Assembly (NCBI RefSeq): GCF_003001935.1
Contig: NZ_PVNG01000001.1
Location: 496,001-560,000, forward strand
Direction: 5' to 3'
Source of the DNA: Nonomuraea fuscirosea
Lineage (GTDB): Bacteria; Actinomycetota; Actinomycetes; Streptosporangiales; Streptosporangiaceae
Length of the DNA: 64,000 bases
Shown here: one piece after another, positions 25,726 through 34,228 of the stretch
Layout: each line of letters starts with the position of its first letter
Position numbering within the stretch: position 1 is the first letter of the stretch
Notes under the pieces: model-generated
What the model was told of the DNA's origin: nothing
The model's database searches: none
The model's input: the letters and a program-made list of their open reading frames with translations, nothing else
Made by a program: the position numbers and the translations under genes

Positions 25726-27060
25726 ATCACGGCCAGGCGCGCCCTCCGCAATACTGACGGTAAGAAGGCGCTGGTAGTCAGGCGTCCACCCGTAGACGCT
25801 GGCGATGGTCTGGTTCTCGTCGTTCTTCCGCCGGGCTGTGAAGCCTGGCCCCAGTGTCGCGGGCAGGTCATTCCCTTGGCTCACCGTTTTAGTGTTCTCC
25901 AGATCTTCCGCGCTGTCCGAAGAAGGGTCGAAGACTTCGATCAAGAGCCCCCTCTTGTCTTCTTGGCCGGACTCTTCATGCACGGAGCAGGATGCGAAGC
26001 GCTGTCCCTTGTCCATTTTCGTGCCGTAGGCGGTGTAGTGCTTGAGGCCGGTGGCAAGAGTGATGGTTCTCGCTGAGATCAGGCCACATTCCCGGGGTGC
26101 GGAGGTGACATTTCCCAGTGGACGATTGTCCGGTGATGGAGCGGGTGCTGAGGAGCATGCCGCGGTCAAAGCGAAGCCGGCGAGCAGCGCAGCCGTCAAT
26201 GGTGCCGTTCTCATGAACCGTGCCCAGAATAGTACTTTTCAGCGTCCTTGAAGCCGATAGCGATGGATTCGCTTGGCTCGCTGAAGACGCGGCCGATGGC
26301 ATTCACGCCCAGCCACTCCTCGTAGCTATCCTGTTGGCTGGTATTCATATCCGTCCAGGAGACAAGCTCTCCATTTCGGAGGAAATGTCCGTCCGAGTCG
26401 GTTCGGAAGTCCTCGTAATGATAAGGATGAGTTTTCGCCGGTGTGGATGCGTCGCCGAAAAGACCATGGCGCATCATTGCGGCGATGGTGAGGTCGGTGA
26501 ACATGTGCTTTGCGGTGCCGAGCGCTGTGTCCGCGTCTGCGCGAGCGCGCCTCTCATTATTCGATTTGATCTCTCCGAAGATCTTTCTCTTGGCTTCGTC
26601 GATCAGGAGTCCGAAGAACTTGCCTTGCGGGCATGGCGCCAGCCCGGCCACTTTCTCGGTTATCTCCTTGAAGATGGCGAAACGGGTGTCACCTTGCTTG
26701 GCTGAGTCGATGTCGGCAATATTGGCCGCATCGGTGATCACCCAAGTTGTCATGCTGAGGTTGCGCGCCGCTTGAGCGAACTCGCCGCCCGCTCCGCCGC
26801 TCATACGGGCTTCGAGCAGCTTCTGGCGCGTCGCCGATGCCTGGTGTTCCGTGGCTTCCGGATGTGCTTTCTTCCAGGCCGCGAAGCTGATCGCCACTTC
26901 ATTCGCTATTTTAGCGCCCAGTTCGTCCATCATTTCGGTGGAGTACAGTGCATGTGCGACGGCCGCGGTCTTGAACGTTTCCTCGTCCTCGAACGCCCAC
27001 GTCATGCCCTGTTTCAAATCCGCGGCGTTGAACTTGGCTCCATAGGGTTCCGCGCCGATC
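25640..27060. other. Low-GC segment inside a high-GC window
   Basis: Counting three sample lines (26221-26400) gives roughly 50-58 % GC, against about 70 % or more in flanking genes. The change occurs within the 688-aa gene near 27,050-27,100 and on the other side near the end of the heparinase-like gene. It covers the C-terminal half of the 688-aa protein and the whole lipoprotein gene. I see no insertion sequence or direct repeats at its edges. Confidence 0.65.
25660..26214 (-). CDS. Secreted lipoprotein, last gene of the low-GC operon
   Basis: This 184-aa protein has a signal peptide with lipobox LTAAC (residues 16-20), so it should be lipid-anchored outside the membrane. The mature part carries GLISARTITLATGLKHYTAY and FASCSVHEE with a likely disulfide pair, resembling small DUF3558-like lipoproteins of actinomycetes. 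Its ATG overlaps the stop of the upstream 688-aa gene (ATGA, 26211-26214). It shares that gene's low GC. An accessory or immunity-like function for the upstream protein is possible but unproven. Its 3' end overlaps the convergent heparinase-like gene by 66 bp. Confidence 0.8.
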   Translation of the reverse strand: MRTAPLTAALLAGFALTAACSSAPAPSPDNRPLGNVTSAPRECGLISARTITLATGLKHYTAYGTKMDKGQRFASCSVHEESGQEDKRGLLIEVFDPSSDSAEDLENTKTVSQGNDLPATLGPGFTARRKNDENQTIASVYGWTPDYQRLLTVSIAEGAPGRDSLADATEIFRQLKPVLLDRRK

Positions 27061-28277
27061 AGGTTCTTATCGGCGTCCCGTGCTGTCATGACGCCCGGCA
27101 ACCGTTCCGTGAACGCGCGTATGTCGCGGTGTAGGTCCCCCGTGTACTGGGCCAAGATCGTGCCGAGGTGGCCGCGGGTGTTCGGGAGGTTCTGCTGGAC
27201 TTTCGGGTCGCTCCAGAAGTGGACCGCCCATGAGGCGATCAGTGCGGACTTGTAGCCGCGTGAACCCCCCGGTGGCAGGTCGTGATCGCGGAACTCCGTG
27301 CCGGCCGCCTCGATGGCCCAGCCGAGTTCCGTGTCGGCGTCACCGTCCCACGGGTGCCGCCGCATCAGGTACGCCAGCGGTCGCCGCTGCGGGTCGGTGA
27401 AGAAGTCCTGGGCGACGGTGGGATGGTGGGCGAGGGCGGTCAGGGCGGCGCCCATGGGGCTGAGGTCGCCGGGTGCCGCGTCTCTCGGGCCGGGCAGTGC
27501 CCAGGGGTCTCGTGGGAGGCTCGGGTCCGGTGGGTGGGCCAGGTCCTTGTCGTACAGCTTCTGGACCACCGTGAGCAGGAACGTGTGGTCGAACTCCGCG
27601 TCCTGGAGCAGCCTCTTCACCGCGAACGCGTCCTGCCTGTTCTCGATCCCGTCGACCAGCTGGTCGGCGTAGCCGTCCGGCAGTCTCAGCCGGCCCGCGC
27701 CCCGTGAGGCGGTGCCGAGGATGGTGCTGAGCATGGTGAGGAGCCTGTCCTGGGTGATGACGTCGCGCTGGAGCGGGCGGGCCGAGGCGGAGAGGCCGGC
27801 CCCGTAGAGGGCGTTGATCAACGCCTTCAGCTCGCGCGGCGGTATCTCCGTCGCGAAGGCCATGGCGAAGTACGGGTCGTTCTTGTGCCGCTCGATCTCG
27901 GCCACCAGGTGCGGATCGAGGGAGTGGCTCGCGACCTGGTCCCGTAGCTGCGTGGCCAGGGTCTTGGCGGAGGCCGCGCCCTCGGCGGGTGAGCTGGACA
28001 GCCAGGGTGATTCGTCGGCCCAGAGGGTGCCGCCCGTGCCGGAGGTACGGTCCGGTTCGGCGAGGATGAGGTCGAGGCGGCCTTGGAGCGAGGGGATCAG
28101 GTCGCTCATCTGACGGCCGATGTCGCGCAGCGGCGACGGGCCCCACAGGTGGATGCCCAGCGACGTCAGCGCCCGCTCCACCTGGCGGTCGACGTCCGGG
28201 ATCATGCCGCTGACCCGCTTCATGCCGTCGATCAGGCGGGTCATCAGCGCGGGATCGATGCCGACCATGGGGCTCAT
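26211..28277 (-). CDS. 688-aa protein resembling DUF6571-type (type VII secretion-associated) proteins
   Basis: The N-terminus (IDPALMTRLIDGMKRVSG) and the helical first half resemble actinobacterial proteins I recall as DUF6571, often preceded by a WXG100-like small gene; this is from memory, not a search. Notable elements are LNTRGHLGT-type central helices, a middle segment near MTWAFEDEETFKTAAVAHAL and a C-terminal end with GELVSWTDMNTSQQDSYEEW. No signal peptide or transmembrane helix is evident. DNA from about 27,060 to the stop is much lower in GC than the first half. It overlaps both neighbours by ATGA, forming a tight operon: small protein, this protein, lipoprotein. Function is unknown; a secreted or polymorphic effector is one possibility. 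Confidence 0.7.
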   Translation of the reverse strand: MSPMVGIDPALMTRLIDGMKRVSGMIPDVDRQVERALTSLGIHLWGPSPLRDIGRQMSDLIPSLQGRLDLILAEPDRTSGTGGTLWADESPWLSSSPAEGAASAKTLATQLRDQVASHSLDPHLVAEIERHKNDPYFAMAFATEIPPRELKALINALYGAGLSASARPLQRDVITQDRLLTMLSTILGTASRGAGRLRLPDGYADQLVDGIENRQDAFAVKRLLQDAEFDHTFLLTVVQKLYDKDLAHPPDPSLPRDPWALPGPRDAAPGDLSPMGAALTALAHHPTVAQDFFTDPQRRPLAYLMRRHPWDGDADTELGWAIEAAGTEFRDHDLPPGGSRGYKSALIASWAVHFWSDPKVQQNLPNTRGHLGTILAQYTGDLHRDIRAFTERLPGVMTARDADKNLIGAEPYGAKFNAADLKQGMTWAFEDEETFKTAAVAHALYSTEMMDELGAKIANEVAISFAAWKKAHPEATEHQASATRQKLLEARMSGGAGGEFAQAARNLSMTTWVITDAANIADIDSAKQGDTRFAIFKEITEKVAGLAPCPQGKFFGLLIDEAKRKIFGEIKSNNERRARADADTALGTAKHMFTDLTIAAMMRHGLFGDASTPAKTHPYHYEDFRTDSDGHFLRNGELVSWTDMNTSQQDSYEEWLGVNAIGRVFSEPSESIAIGFKDAEKYYSGHGS

Positions 28278-28525
28278 CGAGAAACTCCCGCGGTGCCCTG
28301 GTCGCTCGGCTGGAGTGAGTCCAGGAGGGACAGGGCGCGGGTGAAGCGGTCTCTGAAGCCGCGGTCCCAGGCGCGCAGGTCGGCGGCGAGCCGGTCTCCG
28401 GACGCGCCTTTGAGTGCGCCGTCGTCCACCAGGCGGATGAGCGCGGTCACGTCATTCACGTGATAATCGCGCAATTCCTCAATGTGCCGCCGGGCGGCGT
28501 CGATCTGTTCCCGCGTCGCCATCAT
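28274..28525 (-). CDS. Small helical protein (83 aa), possible WXG100-like partner
   Basis: This short protein is predicted to be two helices separated by a turn (DDGALKGASGDRLAADL), with Trp in LRAWDRGF. The layout is similar to WXG100/ESAT-6-like partners, but the strict WxG turn is absent. Its stop overlaps the start of the 688-aa gene (ATGA). Start is ATG 28525, with ATG 28522 equally possible. The pairing with the following gene suggests the two products form a complex. Confidence 0.65.
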   Translation of the reverse strand: MMATREQIDAARRHIEELRDYHVNDVTALIRLVDDGALKGASGDRLAADLRAWDRGFRDRFTRALSLLDSLQPSDQGTAGVSR

Positions 28526-28718
28526 CGCCTGATCTCATTCGTCCTGTGGAACGGGCACACCGGGCCGATGGAATGGTAACCGGAGGCCGGCCGCGGAGTG
28601 GAGTGGATCAGGGGATTGCAGAGAAAGAGCCATCGGGGAGGTGCCGCTTGTCGGGCGGGCGTGTCTGTTTATGGGTTTTAGGTGTTATAGCGTGGCAAAT
28701 GCTAAATCGGGGGAGAAT

Positions 28719-29837
28719 CTACAGCCAGTTGCGGCGTTTGAAGACCCTATGGAGGACCAGGCAGACGGCGCCCATCAGGACGATGGCGAACGGGTAACCG
28801 AACACCCAGTGCGTCTCCGGCATGAAGTCGAAGTTCATCCCGTAGATGGTGCCGACCAGAGTGGGGGCGAAGAGGATGGCGGCCCAGGCGGAGATGCGCT
28901 TGACCTCCTCGCCCTGCTGGATGCTGGCCTCCGTCATGCGGGCCATCTCCGCGTTCTGGGCCTGGGTCACCAGGGTGGAGTTGACGATCAGGATGTTCTG
29001 CAGCATCTGCCGGAACGAGGAGATGCGCTCGGTCACGGTGATCGCGTGGTCGGTGACGTCGCGCAGGTAGCTCTGGAGTTCTTCGGTCACCCCGTATTTC
29101 CGCGCCCCCGCGATGAAGCCGTTGATCATGTCGGTCAGGGGCGCCGTGGCCCGCTGGAACTCGATGACCTCGCCGGAGAGCTCGTACACGCGCCGCGACA
29201 CCGACGGGTCGCCGCTGAAGACCTCGGCCTCGATCTCCTCGATGTCCTTCTGCAGCCCGGCCACCACCGGCGCGTATCCGTCGACGACGGCGTCGAGGAG
29301 CGCGTACAGGACGGCCTGCGGGCCCTGGCGGAGCAGGTCGGGGTCGGACTCCATGCGCCGGCGCACGGCCACCAGGTCGGGGGCCTCCGCGTGGCGTACG
29401 GTGATGACGAAGTTGGGGCCGACGAAGATGTGCAGTTCGCCGAACGCGACCTCCTCGGCCGCGTCCAGGTAGCGTGCGGCGCGCAGCACGACGAACAGCG
29501 TGTCGCCGTAGCGGTCGGCCTTGGGCCGCTGGGAGCCGACGATGGCGTCTTCGAGCGCCAGCTCGTGCAGCTCGAACTCCTCGCCGAGCTTGACCAGCTC
29601 CCACTCCTTCGGCCGGTAGAGCCCGATCCAGGCCATGGCGTCGGGCATCTGCTTGAGGCGGTCGAAGGCGTCGGCGAGCGAGCCGGGGTTGTCGACCCGC
29701 TCGCCGTTCTGGTAGATCGCGTTGTCGATGACGGTGGGACGGTAGGGGGGCTCGTCGCCGGCTCGCGGGTCCATCGAGTGTTCCGGCGCTTCCTCGCGTA
29801 CGTCCGCGCCGCGCCTGAACCCCTTCACCCTGGCCAT
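28719..29837 (-). CDS. corA: CorA-family magnesium/cobalt channel
   Basis: This 372-aa membrane protein is a CorA channel for Mg2+ or Co2+ uptake. It has a large N-terminal cytosolic alpha/beta domain, a long stalk helix (about residues 200-310) and two C-terminal transmembrane segments (AAILFAPTLVGTI; VFGYPFAIVLMGAVCL). The selectivity motif YGMNFDFMPE lies between them, and the basic C-terminus KRRNWL is typical. The first 50 residues are a charged extension. It is 22 bp behind the NTF2-like gene and may share its operon. Confidence 0.93.
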   Translation of the reverse strand: MARVKGFRRGADVREEAPEHSMDPRAGDEPPYRPTVIDNAIYQNGERVDNPGSLADAFDRLKQMPDAMAWIGLYRPKEWELVKLGEEFELHELALEDAIVGSQRPKADRYGDTLFVVLRAARYLDAAEEVAFGELHIFVGPNFVITVRHAEAPDLVAVRRRMESDPDLLRQGPQAVLYALLDAVVDGYAPVVAGLQKDIEEIEAEVFSGDPSVSRRVYELSGEVIEFQRATAPLTDMINGFIAGARKYGVTEELQSYLRDVTDHAITVTERISSFRQMLQNILIVNSTLVTQAQNAEMARMTEASIQQGEEVKRISAWAAILFAPTLVGTIYGMNFDFMPETHWVFGYPFAIVLMGAVCLVLHRVFKRRNWL

Positions 29838-29859
29838 GAAGCCTCCCTGACGACTGTGA

Positions 29860-30333
29860 CTATGACGGACGGAACTCGTCGAGCTGCTGGCTGGCGCGGT
29901 CTCTGATGGTCTTGCGCCACATCGGCGTCCAGCCGAACAGCAGCCCGTGGGGTCTGCCCAGCGCCATCTTCGACCACCGCTTGAAGTCGAACTCGTCGTG
30001 GTGGCGCACGATCAGGTCGTCCTCGAACCTGAACAGCGCGTCGATCTCGTTGACGACCTCACGCCCGGTGCTGGAGAAGGTGTAGCGGGCGGTCCAGTGA
30101 GCGGTGCCGCTACGGTCGTCGGCGGTGACATCCCGGTATTCCGACTTCAGCCCGTCACGAACGCCGAGCTGCAGCCGCCACATCCTCATCACCCGGTCCC
30201 GCCCTTCGACCTCCTGGAAGATGGGATCGCCGAAGCTGACCTCAGGGTGGTAGCAGCGCTCCATGGCCGCGTAGTCCGCGCGCCCCAGAGCGTCGTAGAA
30301 AGCGCTGATGAGCGCCACGTGCCGATCGTTCAC
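29860..30333 (-). CDS. NTF2/SnoaL-like protein
   Basis: This 157-aa protein has the cone-shaped NTF2-like fold: an N-terminal helix (FYDALGRADYAAMERCY), HPEVSFGDP, and strands with TAHWTARYTF and VNEIDALFRFEDDLIVRHHDEF. Family members act as isomerases, cyclases or ligand binders, and the substrate cannot be inferred. It starts with GTG, 4 bp after the stop of the amidohydrolase gene, so the two are co-transcribed. Confidence 0.82.
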   Translation of the reverse strand: MNDRHVALISAFYDALGRADYAAMERCYHPEVSFGDPIFQEVEGRDRVMRMWRLQLGVRDGLKSEYRDVTADDRSGTAHWTARYTFSSTGREVVNEIDALFRFEDDLIVRHHDEFDFKRWSKMALGRPHGLLFGWTPMWRKTIRDRASQQLDEFRPS

Positions 30334-30337
30334 CCCT

Positions 30338-31240
30338 CTATCGAATCACGGCCGCACCGTTGTCCCAGCACACAGCCCGCAACCAGGCATCGCCGAGATC
30401 AAGGCGTTCCAGGGCGTCGAGCTGATGGACATAGGGGTACGGAATGGTCGGGAAGTCGCTGCCGAGCACCACCTTCCCCGCCAGACCCAGATCAAGCAGC
30501 GCGGGCCGCAACCGATCGGGGAACGGCATGCCCGGCTCGCTGAACTCGGTGAACGCCATCGTCGTGTCCAGCATCACCCGCTCGTGGCGCGCGGCCAGGT
30601 CGAAGAACGGGTCGTACTCGGGCATCCCGAGATGAGCGATCACCACGCGCAGCGCCGGATGCCGGCGCAGCACCTCGCCGATCGGCTCCGCCCCGACGTG
30701 ACCGCCCGGCACGGGTACGGAGCTCGCGTGCACCACCACCGGCACCCCGGCCTCGGCCAGCAGCCCCCACACCCCGTCCAGTTCAGGCGCACGCGGATCG
30801 AACCCGCCCACCTGCAGATGCACCTTGAAGATCTTGACCCCGTCCGCCAGCGACCGCCGCACGTATCCGTCGACCCCAGGCTCGGGGTAGAAGGTCGCCG
30901 ACGGGAGACAGCCGGGTGTACGCCGGGCGAACTCCAGCGTCCAGGCGTTCAGATCGGAGGCCATGCCGGGTTTGTGCGCGTACGCGAGGGCGGGGAACGT
31001 GCGCACGCCCATCATCCGCAGCCGCTCGACCCGGCGCTCGACCGGCCACCGGTAGGCGATGTGCCAGCCGTTGCCCATGAGCGGCCCGCCGTGGGCGAAG
31101 TGGTGCCACACCCGGCGCTCCATGCGTTCGGGCAGGAAGTGCACGTGCAGGTCGATCAGGCCGGGCAGCCCCAGCTCGCCCCACCAGCCGGGCACCCGCG
31201 CGTCGGATTCGGGCTCGTCGAAGGAGGTCCCGTCCGGCAC
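30338..31240 (-). CDS. Amidohydrolase family protein (TIM-barrel metal hydrolase)
   Basis: This 300-aa protein has the amidohydrolase/decarboxylase barrel: LPGLIDLHVHFLPERM (metal-binding HxH), VHLQVGGF, VVVHASSVPV, VVIAHLGMPEYDPFFD and VVLGSDFPTIPY with the catalytic Asp. Such enzymes hydrolyse or decarboxylate small ring or amide compounds. GTG at 31240 is chosen because GGAAG lies about 5 nt upstream and the barrel begins soon after; GTG 31342 would add a 34-residue Pro/Ala/Ser-rich repeat tract, and the frame is open to 31486. It heads a unit with the NTF2-like protein and CorA. Confidence 0.8.
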   Translation of the reverse strand: MPDGTSFDEPESDARVPGWWGELGLPGLIDLHVHFLPERMERRVWHHFAHGGPLMGNGWHIAYRWPVERRVERLRMMGVRTFPALAYAHKPGMASDLNAWTLEFARRTPGCLPSATFYPEPGVDGYVRRSLADGVKIFKVHLQVGGFDPRAPELDGVWGLLAEAGVPVVVHASSVPVPGGHVGAEPIGEVLRRHPALRVVIAHLGMPEYDPFFDLAARHERVMLDTTMAFTEFSEPGMPFPDRLRPALLDLGLAGKVVLGSDFPTIPYPYVHQLDALERLDLGDAWLRAVCWDNGAAVIR

Positions 31241-31527
31241 GCTCTCTTCCGGCGTAGCCGGGGGCGTGGCTCCGGGTGAGGGCCCGCGCGCAGCTGAGGG
31301 CGTAGCCGAGGGTGCGGCTGAGGGTGCGGCTTCTTCGGGCACGGTGCCGACCCTACCGACGGGCTCCCGCGACCGGCAGGCCGCCACTCTCCGGCCCCCG
31401 CCGGTGGTCATCCCACAGGGTCGTCCACCGGTGGCCCGCCGATCTCCGCCGATCGGTTCATGCCGGCCGGAAATCCCTGGCTTCACGGGCTCCGGGGAGC
31501 AGGCCGAGCGGTTAGGGTTTCTCCTCG

Positions 31528-32226
31528 ATGGACAAGTTCTGGGCCCACCTGATCGCGGTTCAGCCCGACCCCGATCCCTGGGTGGTGGGCGTCTCGGCGC
31601 TGGCCGCCCTGCTGATCGTCGGGTTCCGCATGCCCTGGCAGGTGTCGCGCGGCCTGATCACGATCGCCCACGAGGGCGGTCACGCCTTGATGGCCCTGCT
31701 CACCAGGCGCAAGCTCGAAGGCATCCGGCTGCACTCCGACACCTCGGGTGTGACCCTGACCAGGGGTCGGCCCACCGGTCCCGGCATGGTGCTGACCGCG
31801 CTCGCGGGCTACCTCGCGCCGCCGTTCCTCGGGCTGGGCGCCGCGTGGATGACCGAGCAGGGGCGCATCACCCTGCTGATCTGGGGCGTGCTGCTGCTCC
31901 TGGTCTGCATGCTGCTGCTGATCCGCAACCTGTACGGCGCGCTGATCCTCCTGGTGACCGGCGGCGCGGTGTTCGCGCTGATCATGTACGCGCCGGCCGA
32001 CGTGCAGCAGGTCGTGGCCATGGTGGCGGCCTGGTTCCTGCTCTTCGGCGGCATCCGGCCGATCATCGAGCTGCAGCACAAGCGGCGCAGGCGGCAGGCC
32101 AGAGACTCCGACGCCGACCAGCTCGCCCGGCTGACGTTCCTGCCCGGCGGGTTCTACGTGTTCTTCTTCCTGCTGGTCGCGGTGGTGTCCGTGCTCTTCG
32201 GCGCATACCTCATGAACCCCCTCTGA
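31528..32226 (+). CDS. M50-type membrane metallopeptidase
   Basis: This 232-aa integral membrane protein contains the zinc motif AHEGGHA (HExxH) in an early segment, as in M50B/site-2-protease-like families, and about five transmembrane segments. A C-terminal basic loop (KRRRRQARD) precedes the last helix. Possible roles are regulated intramembrane proteolysis or processing of membrane proteins; the target is unknown. ATG 31528 has no clear ribosome site but TAGGGT lies 9 nt upstream, consistent with a leaderless transcript. Confidence 0.85.
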   Translation: MDKFWAHLIAVQPDPDPWVVGVSALAALLIVGFRMPWQVSRGLITIAHEGGHALMALLTRRKLEGIRLHSDTSGVTLTRGRPTGPGMVLTALAGYLAPPFLGLGAAWMTEQGRITLLIWGVLLLLVCMLLLIRNLYGALILLVTGGAVFALIMYAPADVQQVVAMVAAWFLLFGGIRPIIELQHKRRRRQARDSDADQLARLTFLPGGFYVFFFLLVAVVSVLFGAYLMNPL

Positions 32227-32271
32227 TCCCGCTATTTCGCACTAAACTCCACAGCAACAGGGGGAGATGAC

Positions 32272-34218
32272 GTGCTGCCAGTCGAGGACGCCCCGGGCTA
32301 CCGGGTACTCGATCAGGCGGGTCAGGGCGGATTCGCCGTCGTGTACCGCGCCTACCAGGAGCGCCTCGACCGCGTCGTGGCGCTCAAGGTGCTGTCCGTC
32401 GATCGGGTCGACCAGCGCACGATGCGCAGGTTCCAGCGCGAACTGCAGCTCACCGGCCGCCTCACCGGGCATCCGAACGTCGTCACCGTCTTCGACACGG
32501 GCGTGACCAGCTCGGGCAAGCCGTACATCGCGATGGACTTCTTCGAGAACGGCTCCCTGCGCGACAAGGTCCGCAAGGAGGGGCCGCTGCCGGTGTCCGA
32601 GGTGCTGCGGGCGGGCGTCAAGCTCGCCGGCGCGCTGGCCGCCGTACACGAGGCCGGGGTGCTGCACGGCGACATCAAGCCGCAGAACATCCTCATCTCC
32701 CGGTACGGCGAGCTCGCGATCGCCGACTTCGGCGTGGCCAGGGTCGTGGACTCCTCGGAGATCTCGGCCACCTCGCAGGCGTTCACCCCGCTGCACGCCG
32801 CGCCCGAGGTGCTCACCGGACAGCCCCACTCGGCGTCGACCGACATCTACTCGCTCGGCTCGACCCTCTACCACCTGCTGGCCGGCCGGCCCGCCTTCCA
32901 CAACCCGGCCGACCCGTCGATCGCGCCGCTGATGTACCGCGTGCTCAGCGTCGAACCGCCGCCGATCAACCGCCCGGACGTGCCGCGGGCGGTCTTCGAG
33001 ACCGTCGTACGGGCGATGTCCAAGCAGCCCGAGTCCCGGTACGGCTCCGCGCGCGAGCTGGCCAGGCGCCTCCAGGCGGTGCAGGCGGACCTGGGCCTCC
33101 CGGTCACCGACCTGCTCGGCCAGGACTCCGGCCCCGCTGCCGCCACCGGCGGTCACCCGTCCCAGACCGGCGGCGGCCTACCTTCTACGGGCCACCACCT
33201 GCCGCAGGGCGGCGCCCTCCCCACCACAGGCCGGCATGCGCCGCAGGGCGGTGGTGCTCAACCCGTCGCCGGCCAGCACCCGCCGCAGGGAGGGGGCGCC
33301 TTTCCCGCCACGGGCAACCATCCGGCGCAGGGAAGCGGCGCTTTCCCCGCCACGGGCAGCCAGTTGCCGCCCTTCCCGCAGCAGGCCACCGGCCAGAGCG
33401 AGGCGACGCCCGACACGGCCGCCGCCGCGTCGGCGCAGGCGTACACGGCGCCCGGCCGGCCGGACGACCTGCGGTGGAGCCCGGAGTACTCAGCCTCCCG
33501 TCAAGCCCAGCCCGGCTCGGCACAGCCCGGCCCGACGCAGCCCGGTCCAGCCCAGCCCAGCCAAGCCCAGCCGGGCCCCGTACACCCCCACTCCGCGCCG
33601 CAGTTCGGCCCTGCCCAGGCCCAGCACGCGCAACAGCCCACCTACCCCCCGGCCCAGCCCTCCACAACCCCGCAGAACCCGGTCCAGCCGGGCGCCGGGC
33701 ACCGGAAGCCGGCCGGTTCGGAGAGCGCCACCCGCGTCAGGAACGGCATCCTGGTCGGCGGCGCGGTGGCGGTGGCCGTCACCGGCGGCACCGTGCTGGC
33801 GGTCTACCTGTCGCTTCAGCCGCCCTCCGACCCCCGGACGACCCCGGCCACCAGCACGGCCGCGCCCCGGCAGCAGCCCGAGAAACAGACCTCCATCGAC
33901 AAGCGCGAGGTGGCGGCCCTGGCACCGCGCCAGGTGAAGGCGGCGGCCGACCAGGGGGCGTTGGTGGAGCTGCGCTGGACCCTGCCCGCCGGCGCCCGCG
34001 ACTATCCGGTGGTCCTGCAGCGCTCTCCGATCAAGGAGGGCGAGCAGGCGATCACCGCGCTGAGCACGGGCGCCACCTCGGCCCGGGTGGCGGGCCTAGA
34101 CCCGAACCGCGGCTACTGCTTCCTGGTCGGCGTGCCGCTGCGGATCTCGGAGAACTCCACGGTGGCCTGGTCGGCGCCGTACTGCATCAGGGGCGCACGC
34201 GCCGAACAAGGTCAGTGA
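32272..34218 (+). CDS. Membrane Ser/Thr protein kinase with low-complexity linker and extracellular domain
   Basis: This 648-aa PknB-like kinase has a Gly-rich loop (QAGQGGFAVVY), catalytic Lys39 (VALK), catalytic loop HGDIKPQN (residues 132-139), DFG and APE. The loop is HGD rather than HRD, so it is a non-RD kinase with a short activation segment. Residues about 285-480 are a Gln/Pro/Gly linker with a repeated PQGGGA-PATG unit. One transmembrane helix (about 492-512) and a small FnIII-like extracellular domain follow. GTG 32272 has GGGGGAG upstream. It likely senses an envelope signal; the substrates are unknown. Confidence 0.9.
   Translation: MLPVEDAPGYRVLDQAGQGGFAVVYRAYQERLDRVVALKVLSVDRVDQRTMRRFQRELQLTGRLTGHPNVVTVFDTGVTSSGKPYIAMDFFENGSLRDKVRKEGPLPVSEVLRAGVKLAGALAAVHEAGVLHGDIKPQNILISRYGELAIADFGVARVVDSSEISATSQAFTPLHAAPEVLTGQPHSASTDIYSLGSTLYHLLAGRPAFHNPADPSIAPLMYRVLSVEPPPINRPDVPRAVFETVVRAMSKQPESRYGSARELARRLQAVQADLGLPVTDLLGQDSGPAAATGGHPSQTGGGLPSTGHHLPQGGALPTTGRHAPQGGGAQPVAGQHPPQGGGAFPATGNHPAQGSGAFPATGSQLPPFPQQATGQSEATPDTAAAASAQAYTAPGRPDDLRWSPEYSASRQAQPGSAQPGPTQPGPAQPSQAQPGPVHPHSAPQFGPAQAQHAQQPTYPPAQPSTTPQNPVQPGAGHRKPAGSESATRVRNGILVGGAVAVAVTGGTVLAVYLSLQPPSDPRTTPATSTAAPRQQPEKQTSIDKREVAALAPRQVKAAADQGALVELRWTLPAGARDYPVVLQRSPIKEGEQAITALSTGATSARVAGLDPNRGYCFLVGVPLRISENSTVAWSAPYCIRGARAEQGQ
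33187..33370 (+). repeat. Coding tandem repeat in kinase linker
   Basis: Five to six imperfect units of about 36-42 bp encode variants of GHH/RHAPQGGGAxPxTG. They lie between the kinase domain and the transmembrane helix, where length variation should be tolerated. Confidence 0.75.
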
Positions 34219-34228
34219 CCAGGGGAGA

